From JABCZZ01 sp964454545 (lineage in GTDB: Bacteria > Pseudomonadota > Alphaproteobacteria > Rickettsiales > JABCZZ01): a stretch of 64,000 bases of DNA. Position 1 is the stretch's first letter, and each line of letters begins with the position of its first letter. The position numbers and the translations under genes are program-made. The notes beneath the pieces are model-generated. The model was given only the letters and a program-made list of their open reading frames with translations. It was not told the origin of the DNA and did no database searches. The stretch covers positions 11,198 to 75,197 of the forward strand of contig CAYVTI010000005.1 in assembly GCA_964454545.1 (NCBI GenBank). The letters are read 5' to 3'. This document shows, one piece after another, positions 8,174-15,731 of this stretch.

Positions 8174-9781
8174 ATGCCAAGATTGATCCCATCAGATCGC
8201 CATCCTACAGCCGAAATACTTCATCAGCTGGTATTAAATTATATTGAGAAAGGAGATGATGGTTCACAGTATATCGTGGACAAATCAGGCGCGGGACGTC
8301 ATCAGGGGGCTGCTAAGGATGGGGATAAGGTGTATCTTGGAATTGAGGCTATCAAGATGTTCATAAATCTGAATAGGAATAATATAAATGACTGGATAGC
8401 GGATACGAAACATAAACATACAGAGTTAAATCGTATATTGAGTATTTCATATTTTCCGTGGGAAGGCAGCCCGTTTGCAATTCCCTCCAGAGAGGAGCGG
8501 AATGTGCGGGCGAAAAATTTATTAAGCCTGTATGAAGCTGAAATATTTAATGATCCTCCTGATACATCTGAAAGAGTTACACCGGAAAATGAAAAAGTCA
8601 CGCCGGAAAATAAAAAGAAGTTATTAACGCATTCAGACGAAAAAGGACGCAGCCTTATCAAAGTGGCGATAAAGACTGGTGAGGTTGACATATTTCGCAG
8701 AGTAATAGATTTATTTGCCGCACATCTGGATGATCATTCCATTGTTTTAGAACTAAAGACTCGTAAGGGATTTAACCCTCTTAGTAGCGCGGTTTCATCC
8801 GGCAATATAAAGATGGTAAAAGCAGTATCAGATTTCTTCAGAGATTTTCCGCTTGAGGAAATAAAAGAACAACTGACGATGAGATCTCAGAGTAAGCCTT
8901 CCGTCCTTATAAGGGCTCTAAAAAGTGGTAATACGGATATGGCTAAGTTGTTAATAGATATATATGAGAAACACGGCCTTCAGGAAACATTAAAGGGACA
9001 TTTAAAGGGCGATCCGAAGCAGCCCGACCTGCTAGGGGCAGCTGTAGACGGTAAAAATTCTGATATGATTGATTTATTATTAGGCAAATCCATAAAACTT
9101 GAAATGGATGGAGTTCTCAAACTACAATTGGCAGCGAAAGATTCGAAAAATTCTACTTTACTGCAAAGGGCGGTAATCGGCGGTAATGCGGAAATAGTGG
9201 ATGCGCTACTGAAAGGATATCGTACTCCTAAATTGCAGGATTTGCTGGTACGGCAGTTGGAAGAGAAAGACACAGATGGTTCTACTTTACTGCAAAGGGC
9301 GGTAATCGGCGGTAATGCGGAAATAGTGGATGCGCTACTGAAAGGATATCGTACTCCTAAATTGCAGGATTTGCTGGCGCGGCAGTTATTAGAGCCGGAT
9401 ATGTATGGAAATAACATGCTTATGGCATCCGTGAGGAGTCATAACCCTGAGGTATTCAGCGCAATAAGCAAGGCGATACTTGTTGAGTATTCTCCAATCG
9501 AACTTTTGGAAGCCCTAAAAACAGCCAATCATGAAGGGATTGATCCAATTGCGAGTGTCACGGAAAGCAAGCAAGCGGCTGAAAAAAGTGGAAATGCAAA
9601 TATAACACTCGGAGATAGTGCCATAATAAAAGAAATTGGAATTTTACTAGAACATTTCGAGAAGTTAGCTGCCTCTTATGGAACTGCTAATTATACAGAT
9701 ACTCTTCTTACACCAAGTGAACGTAGTAATATTAACGAAGGTGCTATTCGTAGCCTTACTACAAGGTTGCCCAATCGCTGA
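8174..9781 (+). CDS. ankyrin-like repeat protein
   Basis: A 535-residue protein without signal peptide or membrane segment. From about residue 150 it consists of ankyrin-like units (DEKGRSLIKVAIKTGEVDIF, TRKGFNPLSSAVSSGNIKMV, DSKNSTLLQRAVIGGNAEIV, DMYGNNMLMASVRSHNPEVF), several with a longer 43-residue spacing. Two consecutive units are encoded by a perfect 98-bp direct repeat. The gene is visibly AT-richer than its neighbours and sits in AT-rich flanks, suggesting horizontal acquisition. Ankyrin proteins in host-associated alphaproteobacteria are often effectors, but nothing here proves export. The first 150 residues match no domain I know. Confidence 0.75.
   Translation: MPRLIPSDRHPTAEILHQLVLNYIEKGDDGSQYIVDKSGAGRHQGAAKDGDKVYLGIEAIKMFINLNRNNINDWIADTKHKHTELNRILSISYFPWEGSPFAIPSREERNVRAKNLLSLYEAEIFNDPPDTSERVTPENEKVTPENKKKLLTHSDEKGRSLIKVAIKTGEVDIFRRVIDLFAAHLDDHSIVLELKTRKGFNPLSSAVSSGNIKMVKAVSDFFRDFPLEEIKEQLTMRSQSKPSVLIRALKSGNTDMAKLLIDIYEKHGLQETLKGHLKGDPKQPDLLGAAVDGKNSDMIDLLLGKSIKLEMDGVLKLQLAAKDSKNSTLLQRAVIGGNAEIVDALLKGYRTPKLQDLLVRQLEEKDTDGSTLLQRAVIGGNAEIVDALLKGYRTPKLQDLLARQLLEPDMYGNNMLMASVRSHNPEVFSAISKAILVEYSPIELLEALKTANHEGIDPIASVTESKQAAEKSGNANITLGDSAIIKEIGILLEHFEKLAASYGTANYTDTLLTPSERSNINEGAIRSLTTRLPNR
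9151..9377 (+). repeat. 98-bp direct repeat inside the ankyrin-like gene
   Basis: Positions 9151-9248 and 9280-9377 are identical by eye, 129 bp (43 codons) apart. Each begins TTCTACTTTACTGCAAAGG and ends GATTTGCTGG. The reading frame is kept, so one ankyrin-like unit was duplicated recently or is held identical by recombination. Confidence 0.95.
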
Positions 9782-9834
9782 GTCTTAACCTCATACTTGC
9801 CAGCCTCTTAATAATCCTGTTATACAACCATACT

Positions 9835-10584
9835 ATGAAAATACTCGTCCCTATAAAGCGTGTCGTTGATTTCAACGTGAAAGTCCGCGTGAAGGCGGAT
9901 GGCAGCGGGGTGGAAACTGCGAATGTCAAAATGTCGATGAACCCTTTCGACGAGATCGCACTCGAAGAAGCCGTGCGCCTCAAGGAAAAGGGCGTCGCCA
10001 GGGAAGTGGTGATTGTGTCCATCGGGCCGGATACCGTGCAGGAAACGCTGCGCGCCGGGCTTGCCATCGGCGCGGATCGCGCCATTCATATTGCGCTGGA
10101 TTCCGCCATTCAATCCCTGCATGCGGCGAAGCTGCTTAAAGTCGTGGCGGATGAGGAAAAGCCCGATCTTATCATTACGGGAAAGCAGGCGATTGACGAC
10201 GATGCCAATCAGACCGGGCAGATGCTTGCGGCGTTGCTGGACTGGGGGCAGGGGACATTCGCCTCGAAGCTGGAAATTGCGGATGGCCACGCTGTTGTGA
10301 TACGCGAGATTGACGGCGGCCATATGACAGTGCAGCTCAAGCTGCCTGCGCTGGTGACCACGGATCTCCGCCTTAATGAGCCGCGCTACCCGACGCTGCC
10401 CAATATCATGAAGGCGCGCAGCAAACCGATTGCAAAGAAAGCGGCAAGTGAACTGGGCGTCGATCTTGCGCCAAGGATTGCGGTGCTCAAGGTTGAGGAG
10501 CCGCCGAAGCGTAAGGGCGGCGTGAAAGTGAAGACTGTGGCTGAGCTCGTGGATAAACTGAAAAACGAAGCGAAGGTGATATGA
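9835..10584 (+). CDS. etfB: electron transfer flavoprotein beta subunit
   Basis: Small subunit of the ETF heterodimer, which carries electrons from acyl-CoA dehydrogenases to ETF-ubiquinone oxidoreductase. It begins MKILVPIKRVVDFNVKV and shows NPFDEIALEEAVRLKEKG, the ETF-beta signature region around LPALVTTDLRLNEPRYPTLP, and a C-terminal helix. Length is 249, normal. Its stop overlaps the etfA start by 4 bases. The beta-oxidation and PHA genes of this genome (47-49 kb) are likely partners in metabolism. Confidence 0.95.
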   Translation: MKILVPIKRVVDFNVKVRVKADGSGVETANVKMSMNPFDEIALEEAVRLKEKGVAREVVIVSIGPDTVQETLRAGLAIGADRAIHIALDSAIQSLHAAKLLKVVADEEKPDLIITGKQAIDDDANQTGQMLAALLDWGQGTFASKLEIADGHAVVIREIDGGHMTVQLKLPALVTTDLRLNEPRYPTLPNIMKARSKPIAKKAASELGVDLAPRIAVLKVEEPPKRKGGVKVKTVAELVDKLKNEAKVI

Positions 10585-11510
10585 ACATTCTGGTCGTTGC
10601 CTCGCATGATAACGGCAAACTCGCCAAAGCCACCCTGCATGTGGTCACTGCCGCGAAACGGATTGGCGGCGATATTCATGTGCTGGTTGCAGGAAAAGGT
10701 TGCGGCGCAGTGGCGGCGGAAGCGGCTAAAATTGCAGGCGTGCAGGGGGTGCTTGTTGCTGACGATGCGGCGTATGAACATGCGCTGGCGGAAAACATGG
10801 CCACGCTTGTTGCGGGCATTGCTGGGAATTATTCGCATATACTGGCCGCCGCCAATTCGGCAGGGAAAGATTTCCTGCCGCGTGTGGCGGCTTTACTTGA
10901 CGTTGCCCAGATTTCCGAAGTCATTGCGGTGATTTCGCCCGATACTTTCAGACATCCCATCTATGCGGGAAACGCGATTGAAACGGTGCAATCGAAAGAT
11001 AAAATAAAAATTCTCACCGTGCGCCAGACGGGATTTGACGCGGCGCCTCTGGAAGGCGGAAGTGCGGCGGTGGAAGCCATATCTGGCAAAGGCGGCAGCG
11101 GGTTGTCGCAGTTTGTCTCCAGGGAAGAAGTCAAAGCGGAACGCCCCGATTTAACCGCTGCGCGCGTAGTGGTTTCCGGCGGGCGCGGGCTGGCGTCAAA
11201 GGAAAATTTTGCTCTTATCGGGAAACTGGCTGACAAGCTCGGCGCGGCGGTAGGCTCGTCGCGCGCGGCGGTGGACGCCGGTTATATTTCGAACGACGCG
11301 CAGGTTGGGCAGACAGGGAAAATCATCGCGCCGGAGCTCTACATCGCAGTGGGAATTTCCGGGGCAATCCAGCATCTTGCGGGGATGAAGGACAGCAAGG
11401 TGATAGTCGCCATCAACAAGGATGAAAACGCGCCGATATTCGAAATCGCCGATTATGGCCTGGTAGGTGATTTGTTTCAGGTATTGCCGGAACTTACGAA
11501 TGCATTGTAA
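10581..11510 (+). CDS. etfA: electron transfer flavoprotein alpha subunit
   Basis: FAD-binding large subunit of ETF, 309 residues. It opens MNILVVASHDNGKL. The C-terminal FAD domain is well conserved: VVSGGRGLASKENF, VGSSRAAVDAGYI, QVGQTGKIIAPELYIAVGISG, AIQHLAGMKDSKVIVAINKD and APIFEIADYGLVGDLF. It is translationally coupled to etfB (ATGA overlap). A small membrane protein gene follows 30 bp later. Confidence 0.95.
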   Translation: MNILVVASHDNGKLAKATLHVVTAAKRIGGDIHVLVAGKGCGAVAAEAAKIAGVQGVLVADDAAYEHALAENMATLVAGIAGNYSHILAAANSAGKDFLPRVAALLDVAQISEVIAVISPDTFRHPIYAGNAIETVQSKDKIKILTVRQTGFDAAPLEGGSAAVEAISGKGGSGLSQFVSREEVKAERPDLTAARVVVSGGRGLASKENFALIGKLADKLGAAVGSSRAAVDAGYISNDAQVGQTGKIIAPELYIAVGISGAIQHLAGMKDSKVIVAINKDENAPIFEIADYGLVGDLFQVLPELTNAL

Positions 11511-11540
11511 TATGAATTTCAGTAACATTTCATCTGAAAT

Positions 11541-11882
11541 ATGTTTGAACGACGCGATCAGGCACCCCTAGGCCGACCCCAGTTCTACCGTCGCCTGCTG
11601 AAAAGCGGCTTGTATGCCGGAGGCGTGGTGTCCGTTTCGCTTTTCATCGGGGTCTGCGGGTATCATTTTCTTGAGCGCCTGCCGTGGATAGACGCGCTGC
11701 TCAACGCTTCGATGATTCTGGGCGGCATGGGGCCGGTCGATCCGATGAAGACGTTCGGCGGCAAGCTGTTCGCGTCTTTTTACGCGCTTTATAGCGGGCT
11801 GGTGCTGATTGGCCTTACGGGTATCCTGCTCGCGCCGGTCTTCCACCGCGTGCTGCATACATTCAGTTATACGAAATCATAG
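11541..11882 (+). CDS. small two-helix membrane protein, ion-channel-like pore segment
   Basis: A 113-residue protein with a basic N-terminus (RRDQ..RPQFYRRLLKSG), a hydrophobic helix at about 28-48, a short re-entrant-looking segment DALLNASMILGGMGPVDP, and a second helix at about 80-103 (ASFYALYSGLVLIGLTGILLA). The TM-loop-TM layout with a glycine-rich turn resembles two-TM potassium-channel pores, but the canonical TVGYG filter is absent. I recall similar uncharacterised proteins in other proteobacteria. Same direction as etfA, and 7 bp before nadE. Confidence 0.6.
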   Translation: MFERRDQAPLGRPQFYRRLLKSGLYAGGVVSVSLFIGVCGYHFLERLPWIDALLNASMILGGMGPVDPMKTFGGKLFASFYALYSGLVLIGLTGILLAPVFHRVLHTFSYTKS

Positions 11883-11889
11883 GTAGGTG

Positions 11890-13509
11890 ATGAAAATTGC
11901 CATAGCCCAATCCAATTTTACCGTAGGCGACATCGCGGGCAATATGGAAAGAATCGCCGCGCTGCACAGGCAGGCATCGAAGCAGAAGGCCGATCTGCTG
12001 ATCTGCTCCGAGATGTGCATCACCGGTTATCCGCCCGAGGATCTGGTGCTGCGCAAGAGCTTCCGGCAAGCCGCCATGCAAGCGGTTTCCGGGCTTGCAA
12101 GCCTTACGAAAAAAGGCGCGGCCCTGCTCTGCGGAGGATTGTGGAATGAGGATGGGGCATTGTATAACGCGGCTTTCCTGTTTGAAAACGGCCAGGTCGT
12201 CCATCGCCAGTACAAGCATCACCTGCCCAATTACGGCGTGTTTGACGAAAGGCGGGTATTTAAGGAAGGAATCTTTCCTGCGCCTCTGTCATGGCGCGGG
12301 ATGAAGCTCGGGCTCCTGATATGCGAGGATATGTGGAGCGATGATGTCGCCCGGAATTTAAGCATGCATGGCGCGGAACTGCTTGTGTCCATCAACGCCT
12401 CGCCGTTTGACGTGAAAAAGCATGACGTACGCATTGCGCAGGCGAAACAGCGCGTGTCGGAAACCGGGCTTCCGCTTATATATGTCAACCAGATCGGCGG
12501 GCAGGATGAACTGGTGTTTGACGGCAGCTCGTTCGTCATGTCGGCGGATGGGATTGTGCAGGGGCAGCTGGATAGCTTCAGGGAGGATTTTGCGATCGTA
12601 ACCTGGGATGCAGGCGGCAAGCGCCTGGAATGCGGTGCGAAAGGTGAGGCGAGGGGGGAAAAAAGAGGTGAAGATGAGCTCATCTATAACGCGCTGACGC
12701 TGGGATTGCGCGATTATGTGGAAAAGAACCGTTTCCCGGGCGTGGTTCTGGGGCTTTCCGGCGGCATCGATTCGGCGCTCACCGCAGCGGTTGCGGTCGA
12801 TGCGCTGGGCAGGGAACGCGTGCATGCGCTCATGATGCCTTCGCCCTATACTTCGCGCGCGAGCCTTGAAGACGCCGCCGCATGCGCAAGGGCGCTTGAT
12901 ATCAGGCTGGATATCGTTCCCATCTCGCAGGCCATGCTGGTGTTTGATGAGCTTCTTGCGCCCCTGTTCGCGGGTGGGAAGCCGGATGTGACGGAGGAAA
13001 ACATCCAGTCGCGCCTGCGCGGCAATATCCTCATGGCGGTCAGCAACAAGTTTAACAAGATGTTGCTTACAACGGGCAACAAGTCGGAAATGTCGGTGGG
13101 GTACGCGACGCTTTACGGCGACATGTGCGGCGGGTTCAACGTGCTGAAGGATGTGTATAAGATGGAAGTGTACGCGCTTGCCAGATGGCGTAACCGGCAG
13201 CGCGAGGTGATCCCGGAGCGCGTTCTGACCCGTGCGCCGTCCGCCGAGCTCAAGCCCAACCAGACGGATCAGGACAGCCTGCCGCCTTACGATATACTGG
13301 ACGCAATCCTCGAACGGCTTATCGAGGAGCAGATGCCGGTGAGTGAAATCATCGCGGCCGGGTATGAGCGCGAGACGGTGGAGAAAGTGTCCCGGATGCT
13401 ATACCGTTCCGAATACAAGCGCCGTCAGGCCCCTCCGGGCGTGAAGATAACGACCATGTCCTTCGGCCGCGACCGCCGTTACCCGCTTACCAATGGCTGG
13501 AGCTTATGA
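11890..13509 (+). CDS. nadE: glutamine-dependent NAD+ synthetase
   Basis: Two-domain enzyme amidating nicotinate adenine dinucleotide to NAD+ using glutamine. The N-terminal nitrilase-like glutaminase has Glu in CSEMCITGYPPEDL, Lys in QYKHHLPNYGVFDERR, and the nucleophile Cys in LLICEDMWSDD. The C-terminal synthetase has the ATP pyrophosphatase loop GLSGGIDSALTA and the region LTTGNKSEMSVGYATLYGDMCG. Length is 539 from ATG 11890; a GTG at 11887 is one codon upstream. With nadK at 0.8 kb the window holds two NAD(P) genes. Its 3' end overlaps the convergent membrane-protein gene by 6 bp. Confidence 0.95.
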   Translation: MKIAIAQSNFTVGDIAGNMERIAALHRQASKQKADLLICSEMCITGYPPEDLVLRKSFRQAAMQAVSGLASLTKKGAALLCGGLWNEDGALYNAAFLFENGQVVHRQYKHHLPNYGVFDERRVFKEGIFPAPLSWRGMKLGLLICEDMWSDDVARNLSMHGAELLVSINASPFDVKKHDVRIAQAKQRVSETGLPLIYVNQIGGQDELVFDGSSFVMSADGIVQGQLDSFREDFAIVTWDAGGKRLECGAKGEARGEKRGEDELIYNALTLGLRDYVEKNRFPGVVLGLSGGIDSALTAAVAVDALGRERVHALMMPSPYTSRASLEDAAACARALDIRLDIVPISQAMLVFDELLAPLFAGGKPDVTEENIQSRLRGNILMAVSNKFNKMLLTTGNKSEMSVGYATLYGDMCGGFNVLKDVYKMEVYALARWRNRQREVIPERVLTRAPSAELKPNQTDQDSLPPYDILDAILERLIEEQMPVSEIIAAGYERETVEKVSRMLYRSEYKRRQAPPGVKITTMSFGRDRRYPLTNGWSL

Positions 13510-14415
13510 ATTCCTGACAAAAGAACGCAGCGCCAGCATGGGGAGAAGGATTCGCTTCTCCATTTTTGATTCCTGCGGCAGGCCTTTCGCTTTATAGGCG
13601 TCCTCTGCAAGCCACGCGAGGCGGAGCGCGCCGCACAGGGAAAAGAAATTATTGATGGAGCCCAGCATATTGCCACTTGCGATTCCGGAGGCAATGTTGA
13701 AAGCCGTACCTGCAACGATGATCATGAACGGGGTGGCGGGATTGGAAAATATGCCGGACAACAGTCCGGCGGATGAAAAGGTTGTTGCCCCGATTCCGAG
13801 AAGGGTTGCAGTAAGCGCGGGCATATTGCCGGATGGGTCTTCAAGAAGCTCCATGCCGCCGCCGGCCATCAGCCCGATGGCGGCATAGCCTACGCCGAAA
13901 TAGACGGTCGGATGCGTGAGCGTTCTTACCCATCTTCCGGCCTGCATGTTGAGCTGCAATTGCGTTGCGCGCCTGCTTGCCGCCATGAAATTCCCGCAGG
14001 CGAACGCCAGCCCTGCGATGCCCGGTAAAATAGCGCCTGCCTGGAGGGAAACGAGGCCTGCGATCAGAATCCCGCACGCATTGATGAAAAGGGAAGGCGG
14101 CTGGTTTGAAATGAAGCCTTTAAGCAGTTTGGAGGCGGGCCATAATGCCGTTCCTTTTCTCTTATAATCCTGAATATTGGAAAAAATAACTCCGGATATG
14201 ATGGCGAGCGCCGCCGCGCATAGCGTGATGGCGATGGCCAGCATGCTGCCGGACTGGAACATTGCAAACACGTTGGCCAGCGCGAACAGGACGCCCGGAT
14301 CATAAGTAACCTGTGGGATTTTCATGCCAGAATTTGTGTCCTGAAACCTGTATTCAGGCAATAATAATCTGCGGGAGGCATTGACGCGCGGCTTTTTATC
14401 TTTATAAGCGTTCAT
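13504..14415 (-). CDS. multi-pass membrane protein of unknown function
   Basis: 303 residues with a basic N-terminal tail and about seven to eight hydrophobic segments, rich in Gly and Ala. Segments recur with an N/H-P then hydrophobic-G pattern (NQPPSLFINACGILIAG, THPTVYFGVGYAAIGLMAG, SNPATPFMIIVAGTAFNIASG), suggesting an internally repeated helix-pair fold. That layout recalls the paralogous proteins at 35.7 and 52.1 kb, but I see no clear sequence identity. The start is ATG 14415 or the in-frame ATG 14325; any ribosome site for 14415 would lie antisense to the tRNA-Leu 5' end. No known family recognised. Confidence 0.6.
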   Translation of the reverse strand: MNAYKDKKPRVNASRRLLLPEYRFQDTNSGMKIPQVTYDPGVLFALANVFAMFQSGSMLAIAITLCAAALAIISGVIFSNIQDYKRKGTALWPASKLLKGFISNQPPSLFINACGILIAGLVSLQAGAILPGIAGLAFACGNFMAASRRATQLQLNMQAGRWVRTLTHPTVYFGVGYAAIGLMAGGGMELLEDPSGNMPALTATLLGIGATTFSSAGLLSGIFSNPATPFMIIVAGTAFNIASGIASGNMLGSINNFFSLCGALRLAWLAEDAYKAKGLPQESKMEKRILLPMLALRSFVRNS

Positions 14416-14418
14416 AGT

Positions 14419-14505
14419 GCCCTGGTGGTGGAACTGGTAGACGCGCTAGACTCAAAATCTTGTATCCGCAAGGATGTGTCGGTTCGAGTCCGACCCGGGG
14501 CACCA
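14419..14505 (+). tRNA. tRNA-Leu (anticodon CAA)
   Basis: An 87-nt class II tRNA. The acceptor stem GCCCTGG pairs with CCGGGGC (one G-U), followed by discriminator A and an encoded CCA. The D-loop GGTAGACGC, the anticodon loop CTCAAAA (anticodon CAA), a long variable arm (TTGTATCCGCAAGGATGTG) and the T-loop GGTTCGAGTCC are all present. Confidence 0.95.
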
Positions 14506-14523
14506 CTGGAAAATCAAAGAGTT

Positions 14524-14580
14524 ATCTGGCATCCATCTTTAATATATCGCGCCAGACGGCGCTCTTGCTGGATGCCAGAT
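14524..14580. repeat. nested inverted repeat downstream of tRNA-Leu
   Basis: Outer 12-bp arms ATCTGGCATCCA (14524-14535) and TGGATGCCAGAT (14569-14580) are perfect complements. Inside them GCGCC-AGAC-GGCGC (14549-14562) forms a second hairpin. There is no T-run after the stem, so it looks more like a dispersed palindromic element than a terminator. Confidence 0.75.
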
Positions 14581-14651
14581 TACGCTGGCATAACAAGGAA
14601 AAACAAATACTTATTCCTTTCCTTATCCAAAACTCAGGTTAATTTATAACA

Positions 14652-15731
14652 TCAATTAGCCGTGACCTCGACGGTAATCACATCGGAATAAGTATCACCG
14701 GCTTCACTGCCGGTGAGGTTTCCGATGGTGAATTCTATGGGAAAGCGGTTGCCGGTTGCGGGTGTTATTCCGGTGCCATTCACTGCTTCGGCGGCAATAC
14801 CGGAGGCAAGATCGATTTCAGCGCCGTTCAGCGTGACGGTGTAGTTGACGGTGTCGGGAATGGCGGGCGCACGTTCATGGATCATGCGCTGGCGATTTTC
14901 CGACTGCATGGTGACGCGGTAGCCGTTATTGCTGCGCACGACCACATCGAAACCGCGCTGCTCACCAGAGACAAGCGTACCGAAATCGATAACCTGCACC
15001 GTATTGCTGATGTCAAACGGCGCGCCGGATTCCACCAGCGATACATCAACGCTGCTTTCAGCGCGTGTCTGGAACGTGATTGTCCTGCTGTCTTCCAGCG
15101 TATTAATTCCGAGTATAAGGCCGGAGTAAAGGCTGAGCGTCAGGTTGGGATCACTGTAGGACGTAGCGGATGCGGGTACTATCTGAAGCGGATCGATAGT
15201 CCAGGCGAAGCTGTGGTCAGCGATCTGGTTAAGCCCTGCCAGCACGCCAAAACTGCCGGTGATGGTTTCACCTTGCGTTGCCGTCGGAAGGGCTTTCAGG
15301 ATGCTGCTCTTGTTTGCGTTGATATAGGCGTTGTAATTCAGCGTATGGACATCGTGCATAAGCTGCCGCTGGCTGAAATTACCCGATTGTCCGGCGGAAA
15401 GGGTAATGAAATAGTCGCAGGAAGGAGCCGACACCGTACCCTGCACACGGAAATTGATCGTTTGCATGTATTCCGCCGGATCAAATACCGCGTATTGCCC
15501 GCTGCCTCCCTGGAAAGTAACAACGGAAGGCACATTGGCAAGGCTCAAGGCTACGCATGCGGCCATGGCTATATGGGGAAGGAAGAGAGAGAAGAAAAAC
15601 GTTGGGACATAGAACGATATGTCATTGCGAGGAGCGAAGCGACGTGGCAATCCAGACTTTTCTCTGATAGTAATAACTGGATTGCTTCGGCTGCGCCTCG
15701 CAATGACGATGTTAGAGAGATTCTTGCTCAT
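14652..15731 (-). CDS. spore coat protein U-domain (Csu-type) pilus subunit with palindromic insert in the N-terminus
   Basis: Predicted exported protein with two tandem SCPU/Csu-type immunoglobulin-like domains. The second ends GDTYSDVITVEVTAN, the donor-strand-type C-terminus of the family. ATG 15731 overlaps the upstream usher stop (ATGA), as expected in a csu operon. Between this start and the hydrophobic signal core (SFYVPTFFFSLFLPHIAMA, cleavage before ACVALS) lies an 87-bp palindromic repeat read in frame as an Arg-rich stretch. I see no ATG, GTG or TTG between repeat and signal core, so translation must run through it or the gene is dead. Without its chaperone and a full usher the product is probably not assembled. 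Confidence 0.75.
   Translation of the reverse strand: MSKNLSNIVIARRSRSNPVITIREKSGLPRRFAPRNDISFYVPTFFFSLFLPHIAMAACVALSLANVPSVVTFQGGSGQYAVFDPAEYMQTINFRVQGTVSAPSCDYFITLSAGQSGNFSQRQLMHDVHTLNYNAYINANKSSILKALPTATQGETITGSFGVLAGLNQIADHSFAWTIDPLQIVPASATSYSDPNLTLSLYSGLILGINTLEDSRTITFQTRAESSVDVSLVESGAPFDISNTVQVIDFGTLVSGEQRGFDVVVRSNNGYRVTMQSENRQRMIHERAPAIPDTVNYTVTLNGAEIDLASGIAAEAVNGTGITPATGNRFPIEFTIGNLTGSEAGDTYSDVITVEVTAN
15621..15707. repeat. dispersed palindromic repeat, copy 2, in frame within a CDS
   Basis: Terminal arms GTCATTGCGAGG (15621-15632) and CCTCGCAATGAC (15696-15707) match the arms of the element at 5680-5781, as do the inner GGCAATCCAG/CTGGATTGC arms. The length is 87 bp, exactly 29 codons, with no stop in the frame of the host gene. 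Confidence 0.9.
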
